A stretch of 56,807 nucleotides of DNA. It comes from Collinsella sp. (GTDB lineage: Bacteria; Actinomycetota; Coriobacteriia; Coriobacteriales; Coriobacteriaceae). A program made the position numbers and the translations under genes. Within the stretch, counting starts at the first letter, position 1. Every line of letters starts with the position of its first letter. The notes beneath the pieces were generated by a model. That model saw only the letters and a program-made list of their open reading frames with translations, searched no databases and had not been told where the DNA came from. The stretch is taken from positions 1-56,807 of the forward strand of contig DXMJ01000012.1 of the NCBI GenBank assembly GCA_019414265.1, read 5' to 3'. Below are positions 8,985 to 17,522 of this stretch, one piece after another.

Positions 8985-9036
8985 CCCAATTGCCATGTTC
9001 GCTCGCCATGACCATCCAAACTCGAAAGCAACACCT

Positions 9037-9846
9037 ATGATCGGAACTCGCACTTCATCGTCATACACCCCGCACGTCGACGTCGATCCCGCCGACCGCC
9101 CGCTCATCCTCGTCGCGCCGCGCTGGGAAGAGGCGAAGCCGTTTTTAAGCGAGACGCTCTCCCCCAACGAGGAAATCGCAAGTGTCTTTGTCGATGCCAT
9201 CCTTGCCGCCGGCGGCCTGCCGCTGCAGATGTCCATCACCGAGGACATTGAGGTCATCCGCCATTACGTCGATATCGCCGACGGTATCGCTATTCCCGGC
9301 GGCCCGGATGTCAACCCCAAACGCTGGGGCGATGAACGACCCTACGACCCCACCCTCTGCTGCGAGATCCGCGATAGCTTTGAGTTTAAGCTGGTCGGCG
9401 AGGTGCTCCGCGCCAAAAAGCCGCTCTTTACCACCTGCCGTGGCACGCAATTGCTCAATGTCGCCACTGGCGGCACCCTGTGCATGGACGTGCCGAGCCT
9501 GGGCGCTCGCGAGGGCCGCACGCAGTGGCGCCATACCCACGTGCTCAACGACCCCGTGCATCCCGTCGAGGTCGTGCCGGGCTCGCTGCTGGAGCGCGCG
9601 CTTGGCGGGCACAGGCTGATCCAGACCAACTCCGCACACCACTGCTGCGTCGATCATCTGGGTAAGAGCACGCGTTTGGTCGCCAAGGCAACCGACGGCG
9701 TTCCCGAGTGCATCGAGGTCGAAGGCCAGCCATTCTGCTTGGGCGTGCAATGGCATCCCGAGTACACCTGGCAGACGCTCGAGACCGACTTTAACCTGTG
9801 GAAGTCGTTTGTCGAGGCAGCGACCAAGGTAAAGCAGGCCCGCTAG
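9037..9846 (+). CDS. Gamma-glutamyl-gamma-aminobutyrate hydrolase family protein (peptidase C26)
   Basis: A class-I glutamine amidotransferase-like hydrolase of about 269 residues. The oxyanion region IPGGPDVNPKRWGDE, nucleophile elbow TTCRGTQLLNV (Cys134) and C-terminal LGVQWHPEYTW (His/Glu) make a complete Cys-His-Glu triad. Family members cleave gamma-glutamyl amides such as gamma-Glu-GABA; the true substrate is not shown. It follows the importer ATPase by 52 bp and ends in a strong terminator, so it is probably cotranscribed and may process an imported gamma-glutamyl compound (inference). Start uncertain: an in-frame ATG at 8995 would add 14 residues; neither has a strong RBS. Confidence 0.85.
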   Translation: MIGTRTSSSYTPHVDVDPADRPLILVAPRWEEAKPFLSETLSPNEEIASVFVDAILAAGGLPLQMSITEDIEVIRHYVDIADGIAIPGGPDVNPKRWGDERPYDPTLCCEIRDSFEFKLVGEVLRAKKPLFTTCRGTQLLNVATGGTLCMDVPSLGAREGRTQWRHTHVLNDPVHPVEVVPGSLLERALGGHRLIQTNSAHHCCVDHLGKSTRLVAKATDGVPECIEVEGQPFCLGVQWHPEYTWQTLETDFNLWKSFVEAATKVKQAR

Positions 9847-9866
9847 TTCGCGAACCGCACAACAGA

Positions 9867-9910
9867 CAAGGGCGCCCCGCCGGCCACATGGTCCGGCGGG
9901 GCGCCCTTTT
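9867..9910 (+). terminator. Intrinsic terminator of the importer/C26 operon
   Basis: A long stem, AAGGGCGCCCCGCCGG with CCGGCGGGGCGCCCTT, closes around CCACATGGT and runs into TTTT. The A-rich left edge also makes it able to stop minus-strand transcription from the Hpt gene. Confidence 0.9.
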
Positions 9911-9951
9911 GCCTGTACGCGGCTGGCACGCAGCCCAAGGCTCACAGCCTC

Positions 9952-10308
9952 TTACTCGGCCACCTCGCGCAGGGCCGACATCGTAGCCGCATATTGCTGC
10001 TGCAACGCATGCATTCCCGCGCGAGCGCCGTCAACGGCATCGGCGCCGCGCAGCGCCTCGGTCACCACGACCGCCGGCTCGTACAGATTATCGAATCCCA
10101 GGTTCTGGCTCACGCCCTTGAGCGTGTGAGCTGCCATAAACGCTTCCTTGGCGTCTCCTGCCGCCATGGCGGCCTCCAGCTTGTCCATGCTCTCGTCATC
10201 CAAAAACTTGAGGGCAAAGCGGGCAAGCATCTCCTCGCCCATCAGCCGAGCGCACGCGTCATCATAATTGGCGCCAATCTTCTCATACGCCTCACGCATG
10301 GAAATCAT
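9952..10308 (-). CDS. Histidine phosphotransfer (Hpt) domain protein
   Basis: A 118-residue all-helical protein, essentially a single Hpt domain. The phospho-accepting histidine is in AHTLKGVSQNLG (His61). It probably exchanges phosphate with the receiver domain of the GGDEF/REC/HD-GYP protein encoded 23 bp upstream on the same strand. No histidine kinase gene is next to the pair, so the phosphate source must be elsewhere. Confidence 0.85.
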   Translation of the reverse strand: MISMREAYEKIGANYDDACARLMGEEMLARFALKFLDDESMDKLEAAMAAGDAKEAFMAAHTLKGVSQNLGFDNLYEPAVVVTEALRGADAVDGARAGMHALQQQYAATMSALREVAE

Positions 10309-10331
10309 GGGTTAAAACTCCTTTGGTCAAA

Positions 10332-12215
10332 CTAAATCGTAGGAAGCGCAACGACCTCAGCAGGGCGCGCCAATGTTTCGGCAATACGGTCTTGCACCTC
10401 GAGCAGGCAGTCGAGCAGCAGCGGGTTAAAGGTACCGCACTTACCGTCCAAGATCATCTGGATCGCTTCCTCGTGCGGGATAGCATCCTTGTACACGCGC
10501 ACGCTCGTCAGCGCATCGTACACGTCGGCCACCGAAACCACCTGCGCGGCGATGGGGATATCGTCGCCCTTAAGGCCGTCGGGATAACCCTTGCCGTCCC
10601 AACGCTCGTGGTGCCAGCGCGCAATCTGGTACGCATATTCCATAAGCGCATTGCCGGCGTGATGGCGGCCCAGTTCGAGCAGCATGTCGGCACCGATCGT
10701 GGTATGCGTCTTCATAATCTCGAATTCCTCGGACGTGAGGCGCCCGGGCTTGTTGAGAATCGCATCGTCAATCGACATCTTGCCGATATCGTGCAGCGCC
10801 GAAGCCAGGGCAATCGTGGAGCGCTCCTCGTTGTCGAGGGAGATGTTGTCGCTACGGTGGACCAGGCAGCCAAGCAGCAGCTCGGTCAGCTTCTCGATGT
10901 TCGTAACGTGCCTGCCGCTCTCGCCGTTGCGAAGCTCCATGACGCCGGCCATGATGTCGATGAGCATGCGACTGTTCTTGACGCGCTCGTTGTACTGCTG
11001 GGACAGCAGGCTCGTCAGGCGGCGCTGTTTGGCGTACAGGCGGATGGTGTTGCTTACGCGGCGGCGCACGATACGGGAGTCAAACGGGCGGTTGATATAG
11101 TCCGAGGCGCCCAGCTCGTACGCGCGCAGAACCATATCATCGGAATCTTCGCTCGAAATCATGATGACAGGCAGATTGTCGATACCCGTTCGGCGCGACA
11201 GATCGGCCAGCACCTCAAAGCCGCTTATGCCCGGCATGACAATGTCCAGCATCACGAGCGACAACTCATCGCCATAGCGGTCGACCATGTCGAGCACCGC
11301 GCGACCGTTATCGGCCTCGAGGATGCAATACTCGTCCTTGAGCATCTCGTTGAGAATGGCTCGGTTCATCTCGGAGTCATCGACAATAAGCACCGTAGGC
11401 TTTTCGCTTTGGAAGGCCTCGATGGATTCGGCATCGGTCACGACTGTACCGGCTTTTGCCTTAGCGCGGCTCAATAATTGGACAGCCTGGCTAACACCCT
11501 CATCGACCGTTTCGCCATTAATGCGAACGCCACCAACGCATGCCGTCAAGCTAACGCGCTCATGCCCCGGAATAATCGTGGAATGAATGGCATCGGATAC
11601 TTGACGCAGGCGACGGGCAAAGTCATCAGAGGGAATATTGGGCATGACGGCCACAAACTTATCGCAGCCAAAACGCACAAGCTCGTCAGTCGAACGAACA
11701 CCGCTGCGTATGGCCGTCGCCACGGCACCAAGCGCAAGGTCGCCGGCATGGCGGCCATACGTATCGTTGAAGGCCCTAAAATCATCAAGGTCGATCACGG
11801 CCACGCCGGCCTGCATACGGGCGCTACGAAGCTTTTCCTCGTAATATCGGCGATTGCGCACGCTCGTCAGCACGTCGGTGTAGACAAGGTCCTCTTCTGC
11901 GGCCTCTTGTTCATCAATCGGACGCACCATCAGCAGAACGTGAGGCTCGCCCTCAACCATCAAAGAGCGCAGGCGAGCGCGGTACTCAACGCCATCGTTG
12001 AGCAGCCGTTCCGACACCTCATCGGAACCCGCCGCCAAGGCTTCAAGACTTGACTGGCGCAGACAGGGACACCGTTCGCCGGCGAGCAGGCAGTTAGGAT
12101 CGCCCTTAATCTGATCGACAGACAGCAAACGCACCACGGGGTAGGTCTTCGCGACACGGGCGACCTCGGCGGCAGCCTCCTCGTCGGTTAGATTGGCCTC
12201 GTGATTATTGAGCAT
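10332..12215 (-). CDS. GGDEF (degenerate) - receiver - HD-GYP signalling protein
   Basis: A 627-residue cytoplasmic c-di-GMP-related protein. Order: a Cys-containing N-terminal segment (NCLLAGERCPCLRQ, 41-54), a GGDEF domain (about 115-260) whose active motif is FGCDKF (182-187) instead of GGDEF, a receiver domain (274-390) with phospho-acceptor Asp324 in VMLDIVMPG, and an HD-GYP domain (about 430-615) with ALHDIGK (His475-Asp476) and HHERWDGKGYPDGL. The intact HD-GYP predicts c-di-GMP hydrolysis; the altered GGDEF probably senses nucleotide or is inactive. The start at 12215 follows GAAAGGGCCCCCT; a longer frame to 12371 has no support. Operonic with the Hpt gene. Confidence 0.9.
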   Translation of the reverse strand: MLNNHEANLTDEEAAAEVARVAKTYPVVRLLSVDQIKGDPNCLLAGERCPCLRQSSLEALAAGSDEVSERLLNDGVEYRARLRSLMVEGEPHVLLMVRPIDEQEAAEEDLVYTDVLTSVRNRRYYEEKLRSARMQAGVAVIDLDDFRAFNDTYGRHAGDLALGAVATAIRSGVRSTDELVRFGCDKFVAVMPNIPSDDFARRLRQVSDAIHSTIIPGHERVSLTACVGGVRINGETVDEGVSQAVQLLSRAKAKAGTVVTDAESIEAFQSEKPTVLIVDDSEMNRAILNEMLKDEYCILEADNGRAVLDMVDRYGDELSLVMLDIVMPGISGFEVLADLSRRTGIDNLPVIMISSEDSDDMVLRAYELGASDYINRPFDSRIVRRRVSNTIRLYAKQRRLTSLLSQQYNERVKNSRMLIDIMAGVMELRNGESGRHVTNIEKLTELLLGCLVHRSDNISLDNEERSTIALASALHDIGKMSIDDAILNKPGRLTSEEFEIMKTHTTIGADMLLELGRHHAGNALMEYAYQIARWHHERWDGKGYPDGLKGDDIPIAAQVVSVADVYDALTSVRVYKDAIPHEEAIQMILDGKCGTFNPLLLDCLLEVQDRIAETLARPAEVVALPTI

Positions 12216-12426
12216 AGGGGGCCCTTTCAGTAGTTTTGCTTGGTAGCAGTGGGTGCCAAATGTTACAAGGGTAGCACCTTGTCGATGCAGGTACGCACGT
12301 GAATACCGTTTCTTTTTCATGAGTTGGCAGACGGTAGGGCTGAAGCCGCAGCCGTAAGGTTCTGGGCGCATCTGTTAACACGGTCGAAATGTTTACGGGA
12401 AAAGCCCGTTTTGATTATTGCGGCTG

Positions 12427-13236
12427 CTAGAACCCTAGGACGCCACGGACGGCCTGGGCAGCCGCTACCGGTCGATCGCGCAGCCCGTTGTGCGCGCCGG
12501 GGACCGTTACGAGCGGACAGCCCAAAAGCTCAGCCGACGCTCTCGTGCCCGCTTCGCGGGGCGTGCCAATCGAGAGCTCGCCCAAAAACACGGCGGCCAC
12601 TGTTTTCGATGCGCGGACGCGATCCCAATCGGGAACGCAGGTCATAATGATCCCGTATTCGTTTGCCATAAAGCTGCGGCCGTTGCGCAGGGCATGCTTG
12701 GCTTCCGCCTCGGTTGTCTTGGGAGCTTGAGGATCCGAATCACTGATGGCACTCAGGAAGGCTCTTAATGCCCTCGAGACCTTTCCCGCAGCAATCATCT
12801 CGAGCAAAACCGGGGCCGTGCCCAGGCCAGCGCCCTCGTTTTTCACGGCGGGTTCGTGCAGCATCGCGCGCGAGACAATGGCCGGGTTTGTACGGAGAAG
12901 CTCCAGGGTCACCAGCGTACCGGCGCTGTGCGCGAGGACATTTGCCGGGGCGCCGACATGCTCGATAACGGCCTGCAGGTCGGCGGCCTGGGCGGCGAGG
13001 TCGTAGCGCCCGTCCGCGGCATCGCCGCTCTCGCCGCAACCGCGGCGGTCGTAGGCAATTACGCGATAGCCGCAGGCGAGCTCGCGGGCGATCCCGTCAA
13101 AAAATGTGCCGTCGACGCAAGCGCCGTGCACGCACACCAAGGCAGGCGCATCCGACGGCACGCCCGGCTCGGCAAACTCGCGACAGGCAATCGTGGTGCC
13201 CGCATTCTCGACCGTAAAATCCATGTTGTGCCCCAT
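12427..13236 (-). CDS. Alpha/beta-hydrolase fold protein
   Basis: A 269-residue hydrolase with the oxyanion motif CVHGACVDGTFFD, nucleophile elbow LAHSAGT (Ser), DRRGCGESGD, and a C-terminal catalytic His in PGAHNGLRDRP. Substrate is unknown; family members are esterases, lipases or C-C hydrolases. Start at 13236 is chosen for MGHNMDF with AAGGTGCAAGGCG upstream; an ATG four codons later (MDFTVENAG) is also possible. Monocistronic, divergent from the radical SAM gene. The 211 bp between this gene and the GGDEF gene hold that gene's promoter region but no recognised element. Confidence 0.82.
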   Translation of the reverse strand: MGHNMDFTVENAGTTIACREFAEPGVPSDAPALVCVHGACVDGTFFDGIARELACGYRVIAYDRRGCGESGDAADGRYDLAAQAADLQAVIEHVGAPANVLAHSAGTLVTLELLRTNPAIVSRAMLHEPAVKNEGAGLGTAPVLLEMIAAGKVSRALRAFLSAISDSDPQAPKTTEAEAKHALRNGRSFMANEYGIIMTCVPDWDRVRASKTVAAVFLGELSIGTPREAGTRASAELLGCPLVTVPGAHNGLRDRPVAAAQAVRGVLGF

Positions 13237-13400
13237 CGCCTTGCACCTTGTTAACGCATTAACTGTACCCAACCGGGAACCTCTCATAGCGCGGACATCG
13301 AGGGCAGCGTGAAAAAACGAAATCTGAAAAGCACAAGCCCGAATCAGACTTTGGCACCGATGCTATGCTTAGGCACAACTGTCCCAAGGAGCATATGCCT

Positions 13401-14177
13401 ATGTCTACGTTTTTAAATGCCAGCCCCATCTTTGGACCGGTGCGCAGTCGCCGCCTGGGCCTTTCGCTCGGTGTCAACATGATGCCGGCGTCGGGCAAGA
13501 TCTGCACGTTCGACTGCATCTACTGCGAGAACGGCCTTAACGCCGAGCGCCCCTGCCATGAGCCGTATAACACGGCCGCCGGGGTGCTCGACGCACTCGA
13601 GGCCAAGCTGCGCGAGATGGCAGCCGAGGGCGAGCTGCCCGATGTAATCACCTTCGCCGGCAATGGCGAGCCCACCGCCGCACCGGAGTTTCCGCAGGCT
13701 ATCGCCGGCGCCATCGCACTTCGCGACCAGCTGGCCCCGAACACCAAGATCGCCGTGCTCTCCAATGGCACGCGCGCTGACCAGCCCGCTGTGCACGATG
13801 CGCTCATGATGGTCGACGACAACATCCTCAAGCTCGATACGGTCGACCCGGCTTTTATCCAGCTGCTCGACCAGCCCGTTGGCCCCTACGACGTCGAGCA
13901 CCAGATCGAGACGTTCGCGAGCTTTAACGGCCACGTTATTATCCAGACGATCTTTTTGAACGGCGAGTACCAGGGCAAGTCCCTCGATAACACTGGTGAA
14001 GCGTACGTCGGCCCTTGGCTCGCGGCGCTCGAGCGCATTCGCCCGCAGGAGGCGACCATCTACACGGTGGCGCGCGAGACACCGGTCGCCGGCCTTGCCA
14101 AAGCAGCGCCCGTGGTGCTCGACACAATCGCCGCACGCGTGCGCGCGCTCGGCATCCCCTGCCAGGTGAGCTACTAG
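13401..14177 (+). CDS. Radical SAM protein (COG0731-like)
   Basis: A 258-residue radical S-adenosylmethionine enzyme. The [4Fe-4S] cluster motif is CTFDCIYC (CxxxCxxC) and the SAM-binding GNGEP is in TFAGNGEPTAAPEF. The N-terminal FGPVRSRRLGLSLGVN is typical of the COG0731 group, related to wyosine-synthesis enzymes, but bacterial members are uncharacterised. The start at 13401 has AAGGAG at a spacing of 9; an in-frame ATG at 13395 has only 3. It stands alone, 75 bp before map. Confidence 0.85.
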   Translation: MSTFLNASPIFGPVRSRRLGLSLGVNMMPASGKICTFDCIYCENGLNAERPCHEPYNTAAGVLDALEAKLREMAAEGELPDVITFAGNGEPTAAPEFPQAIAGAIALRDQLAPNTKIAVLSNGTRADQPAVHDALMMVDDNILKLDTVDPAFIQLLDQPVGPYDVEHQIETFASFNGHVIIQTIFLNGEYQGKSLDNTGEAYVGPWLAALERIRPQEATIYTVARETPVAGLAKAAPVVLDTIAARVRALGIPCQVSY

Positions 14178-14251
14178 CAGAACCGCACAGACTACCCGGT
14201 ACTTGGCTGATGGGGTGGGCTATACTAGCTGCGAATGAAAGGAAGTTAGCC

Positions 14252-15139
14252 ATGTTTGACAATGGACTCGTGCCCGGCCGCAACGACGCTTGCTGGTGCG
14301 GCAGCGGCAAAAAATATAAGAAATGCCACAGTGCCTTCGACGAGCGCCTCGAGCGCCTGTGGGAAGAGGGCTGGGAGGTTCTGCCCCGCACGCTCTACAA
14401 GACGCCCGCCGATATCGAGGGCATCAAGCGTTCGGCCGCCATCAACGTAGGCGTGCTCGACTACGTGGGCGAGCACATCGCCGCGGGCATGACCACCAAC
14501 CAGATCGACCAGATGATCTACGACTACACCGTCGAGCATGGCGGCACGCCGGCCGATCTCAACTACGAAGGCTACCCCAAGAGCGTGTGCACCTCGATAA
14601 ACGACGTGGTCTGCCACGGCATCCCCTGCGATACGGACGTGCTGCACGAGGGCGACATCATCAACGTGGACTGCTCTACGATCTTGGACGGATACTTTAG
14701 CGACTCGAGCCGCATGTTCTGTATCGGCGAGGTCTCGGCCGAGCGCCAGCGCCTGGTCGACGTCACCCGTGCCAGCGTGGAGGCGGGTCTGGCCGCCGTC
14801 AAGCCGTGGCTGCCGCTCTCCGTTATGGCCGAGGCCGTGCAAAAGACGGTCGAGGACGCTGGCTTTAGCGTGGTGCGCGAGTACGGCGGACACGGCATTG
14901 GCAAGGAGTTCCACGAGGACCCGTTTGTGGGCTTTACCACCGAGGCGCCCGATGTGGACACCATCATGGCCCCGGGCATGGTCTTTACCATCGAGCCCAT
15001 GGTCAACGCCGGAGCGCCCGACATCAAGATTAGCAAGGGCGATGGTTGGTGCGTGCGCACCAAGGACGGCAGCGATTCGGCCCAGTGCGAGGTACAGCTC
15101 GTGGTGACCGAGGACGGCTACGAGCTGCTCAGCTGGTAG
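14252..15139 (+). CDS. map: Type I methionine aminopeptidase with N-terminal SEC-C motif
   Basis: Removes the initiator methionine from nascent proteins. The 295-residue protein begins with a SEC-C zinc motif, CWCGSGKKYKKCH (Cys14, Cys16, Cys25, His26), thought to help ribosome or SecB-type contacts. The pita-bread catalytic domain shows all five metal ligands: INVDCSTILDGYFSD (two Asp), GGHGIG (His), FTIEPM (Glu) and AQCEVQLVVTEDG (Glu). The start at 14252 follows AAAGGAAG. A terminator follows directly. SEC-C forms of MAP are known in Gram-positive bacteria and typically coexist with a second MAP gene. Confidence 0.93.
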   Translation: MFDNGLVPGRNDACWCGSGKKYKKCHSAFDERLERLWEEGWEVLPRTLYKTPADIEGIKRSAAINVGVLDYVGEHIAAGMTTNQIDQMIYDYTVEHGGTPADLNYEGYPKSVCTSINDVVCHGIPCDTDVLHEGDIINVDCSTILDGYFSDSSRMFCIGEVSAERQRLVDVTRASVEAGLAAVKPWLPLSVMAEAVQKTVEDAGFSVVREYGGHGIGKEFHEDPFVGFTTEAPDVDTIMAPGMVFTIEPMVNAGAPDIKISKGDGWCVRTKDGSDSAQCEVQLVVTEDGYELLSW

Positions 15140-15148
15140 CCGCGGATG

Positions 15149-15192
15149 CGCCGGATGCTGACGGGCACGCTCGTCTTGCATCCGGCGTTTTT
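15149..15192 (+). terminator. Intrinsic terminator of map
   Basis: CGCCGGATGC pairs with GCATCCGGCG across a 19-nt loop and is followed by TTTTT. Confidence 0.88.
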
Positions 15193-15209
15193 GTTTGAAC
15201 GTTTTGTCT

Positions 15210-15251
15210 GATAAAACCTGCCAAAATAAACCTGTCCCTTTTTGGCAGGTT
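15210..15251 (+). repeat. Dispersed hairpin repeat R1, copy 2
   Basis: Intact copy: AACCTGCCAAAA pairs with TTTTTGGCAGGTT, loop TAAACCTGTCCC. It lies between the map terminator and the RBS of the dehydrogenase gene, so it is in that gene's presumed leader or upstream region. Confidence 0.9.
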
Positions 15252-15269
15252 AAGCGGAGAGGAATTCTC

Positions 15270-16205
15270 TTGAACATCTTGGTTTTGCTGCCCGCCAACG
15301 ATCGTCACCGCGCAATCCTCGAGTCGAGCGCTCCGGGCGAGGACTTTATCTACACGAGCGCCGACGCCGTCACGCGCGAGCAGGTTGCCGACGCCGACGT
15401 GATCCTGGGCAATATCGACCCTGCCCTGCTTACCGCATGCGAGCACCTCCAGCTGCTGCAACTGCAGACCGCGGGCTATGACGATTACTTGGCCGCCGGC
15501 ACCGTGCCAGCCGACGCTAGGCTTTCCTGCTCGGTGGGCGCCTACGGCCAGGCCGTGAGCGAGCACATGTTTGCCATGGTCCTTTCCATGATGAAGCGCC
15601 TGCCCGGCTATCACGACTTGCAGCGCGAGCATCGCTGGGAGGATTTGGGGCCGGTCACCTCGCTCAAAAATGCCAACGTGCTGGTGCTGGGCGCGGGCGA
15701 CATTGGCGGCCACTTTGCCACGCTCTGCCGCAGCATGGGCGCGCACGTCCGCGGCATCAAGCGTCATCCGCTCGTCTATCCCATTGTGTTTGAGGACATG
15801 GACGGTATGGACGCCCTGCCCGAGCGCCTTGCCGAGGCTGATATCGTCGCATCCTTTATGCCCAGCACACCCGAAACCCAAGGCCTGGCGAACGCCGAGT
15901 TCTTCGCCGCGATGAAGCCGGGCGCCTTCTTTGCCAACGGCGGCCGCGGCGATCTTGTGGTCGCCGACGACTTAGTTGCCGCCCTGGAGTCAGGACATCT
16001 CGCCGGCGCCGCGGTCGACGTCACCAACCCTGAGCCGCTGCCTGCGACAAGCCCCCTGTGGGATGCGCCCAACATGCTCATCACGCCGCACGTCTCCGGC
16101 TGGTTCCACCTGGCAGCCACGCTCAACAACGTCATAGACATCGCCGCGGAGAATCTGCGTCACCTGCAGGCCGGCGAGACCCTGCGCTGCTGGATCGAAC
16201 ACTAA
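15270..16205 (+). CDS. D-isomer-specific 2-hydroxyacid dehydrogenase family protein
   Basis: An NAD(P)-dependent oxidoreductase of 311 residues that interconverts a 2-keto acid and a D-2-hydroxy acid. The nucleotide-binding Rossmann motif is VLGAGDIGGHFATLCRSMG; the catalytic regions are FFANGGRGDLV (Arg), AAVDVTNPEPLP (acidic residue) and NMLITPHVSGW (His). The specific substrate is not evident. The start is TTG at 15270 because GGAGAGG stands before it; upstream in-frame codons translate repeat R1 and are not credible. A perfect inverted repeat follows the stop. Confidence 0.85.
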   Translation: MNILVLLPANDRHRAILESSAPGEDFIYTSADAVTREQVADADVILGNIDPALLTACEHLQLLQLQTAGYDDYLAAGTVPADARLSCSVGAYGQAVSEHMFAMVLSMMKRLPGYHDLQREHRWEDLGPVTSLKNANVLVLGAGDIGGHFATLCRSMGAHVRGIKRHPLVYPIVFEDMDGMDALPERLAEADIVASFMPSTPETQGLANAEFFAAMKPGAFFANGGRGDLVVADDLVAALESGHLAGAAVDVTNPEPLPATSPLWDAPNMLITPHVSGWFHLAATLNNVIDIAAENLRHLQAGETLRCWIEH

Positions 16206-16208
16206 GAA

Positions 16209-16233
16209 TTACGCCGTTTTACAAACGGCGTAA
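16209..16233. terminator. Perfect inverted repeat after the dehydrogenase stop codon
   Basis: TTACGCCGTTT and AAACGGCGTAA surround TAC, three bases after the stop. There is no U-run, so it is a hairpin that may protect or weakly terminate rather than a classic terminator. Confidence 0.6.
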
Positions 16234-16240
16234 TGAGCCG

Positions 16241-16436
16241 ACGCTGCGAGCCCGTCTGGACGGCAATCTGCCTTTCAACTTCGGCGGCATGACCAGAAGG
16301 TCAATGCCGCCTTGTTTCAAGGCACCTTGCTCGCCCAGACGGGCTCTCGCTGACTTTTGTTCAACCTGTAGGGACTGGCTGGCGCGGCCCTGCCTGGGGG
16401 CATTCGCTGACTATTATTCGGCCAGTGAGGTTTAGA
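16241..16436. other. Structured non-coding stretch with nested stems and a direct repeat
   Basis: No credible ORF. GAGCCCGTCTGG (16248-16259) pairs perfectly with CCAGACGGGCTC (16335-16346); inside it GCCTT pairs with AAGGC and CGGCGGCATGACC with GGTCAATGCCGCC around AGAA, separated by internal loops of similar size on both sides. Immediately after the outer arm, TCGCTGACTtTTgTTC (16347-16362) is repeated as TCGCTGACTaTTaTTC (16404-16419). It could be a small RNA, a structured 3' element or a decayed mobile element. Confidence 0.6.
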
Positions 16437-16437
16437 G

Positions 16438-16932
16438 CTATTTGAGCGTTGTTAGATAGTTTCTTGCGTTTTCGACGTTCATTGCTGCGACGGGTGCGTG
16501 TGAACAGAGTTTGGCATCGTTGGTGACCAGTAGATCTGCTTGAGCGCGTATCGCTGCCGCAATGATTAAATCGTCTTCGTAATCGCTATGGAGCTCACGC
16601 TGCCTGTTCGCCATCCATATGTCGCTCAGGTCACAGGGCACTGGCGTGGCAAGCTGCGACAACACGCTAAGACAATCCCATGCAAGCGAAGTCGCTGCCA
16701 TAGCGGCATTCTGGGAAAGCGAACCGTGCTCTCGCCGATACCATGCCTTATGTTCGCTTGAAATCAAATAGAACAGGTCTTTGGACGATGTCGCCGCATG
16801 CAGCAAATCCACCTGCGCCGTGCATGCATTGCGTAAAAACTCAATCGCCACTGAACGACCACGTCGTGAGGGAATGAAGTAATCGAGCCACACGTTGGTG
16901 TCAACCAAGATGCGCTTTGGAGTCTCACTCAT
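16438..16932 (-). CDS. PIN-domain ribonuclease toxin
   Basis: A 164-residue PIN-domain protein of the VapC-like fold, expected to cut RNA with Mg2+. Acidic metal ligands are visible in VDTNVWLDYF (Asp near the N-terminus), DYEDDLIIAAA and LLVTNDAKL. It overlaps the upstream antitoxin gene by 8 bp, the usual coupled toxin-antitoxin layout. The target RNA is unknown. Confidence 0.88.
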   Translation of the reverse strand: MSETPKRILVDTNVWLDYFIPSRRGRSVAIEFLRNACTAQVDLLHAATSSKDLFYLISSEHKAWYRREHGSLSQNAAMAATSLAWDCLSVLSQLATPVPCDLSDIWMANRQRELHSDYEDDLIIAAAIRAQADLLVTNDAKLCSHAPVAAMNVENARNYLTTLK

Positions 16933-17305
16933 AGAGCCAGCTCATCTCCTCGCCATAGCGATCCGCATAGGCATTCCGTTTGAGCTCTTCGTCGTCCGAT
17001 GGCTGAGCCTTGACCATATCGATTCCCGACTCACGACAAGCGGTAGCGAACAGCTTCGACCCCTGATCTATGAGCTCGAGCTTACGTTTGGCGGCCTTTT
17101 CGTGCTCGCGCTGTTCCGCCCGGGCACGACTGGGCAGCAGGATATCCTCGAGCGCACCGGGGCGATCGGCCAGCGACGCTGCAAGCTGCCAGAGCGCTCG
17201 CACCGCTTGGCTCGGCGTCATACCGGCCCTGGAGAGAGCGGCGTCCCCGCTCCTTTTAAGATCGGCATCGAGACGTACGTTGATCTGAGCGGCTGTTGTG
17301 GTCAT
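16925..17305 (-). CDS. RelB/DinJ-type ribbon-helix-helix antitoxin
   Basis: A 126-residue protein beginning AAQINVRLDADLKRSGDA, a ribbon-helix-helix strand and helix, followed by GMTPSQAVRALW typical of RelB/DinJ antitoxins. The C-terminal half (about 70-126) is charged and helical and probably wraps the PIN toxin. It is first in the operon and should bind its own promoter with the toxin. RelB-type antitoxins with PIN toxins are a mixed but known pairing. RBS AAGGAGGGG precedes ATG. Confidence 0.88.
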   Translation of the reverse strand: MTTTAAQINVRLDADLKRSGDAALSRAGMTPSQAVRALWQLAASLADRPGALEDILLPSRARAEQREHEKAAKRKLELIDQGSKLFATACRESGIDMVKAQPSDDEELKRNAYADRYGEEMSWLYE

Positions 17306-17400
17306 GGCCCCTCCTTAATACTTCAAGACTATCATAAAACTCTATGGTAGATACGTAAAGCATGTATAGCATTTATAAGCAATAGCCGTACTCTGTACAC

Positions 17401-17435
17401 AAAAAGCCGCCGAGGCACATTGCACCTCGGCGGCT
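17401..17435 (-). terminator. Minus-strand intrinsic terminator downstream of the M18 peptidase gene
   Basis: AGCCGCCGAGG pairs with CCTCGGCGGCT around CACATTGCA; read on the minus strand it ends in TTTTTT. It lies 85 bp beyond the peptidase stop codon, behind repeat R1. Confidence 0.85.
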
Positions 17436-17479
17436 ACGCATCACCGATCTAGTTCGGTTTCACCCTTTGTTTTCACCCA

Positions 17480-17522
17480 GATAAAACCTGCCAAAATTAA
17501 CATCCCTTTTTGGCAGGTTTTA
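17480..17522 (+). repeat. Dispersed hairpin repeat R1, copy 3, overlapping a stop codon
   Basis: The right arm TTTTTGGCAGGTTTTA includes the TAA stop codon (17520-17522) of the minus-strand M18 peptidase gene. The loop is shortened (TTAACATCCC). On the minus strand the stem is followed by TTTTATC, so it can act as a terminator. Confidence 0.88.
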
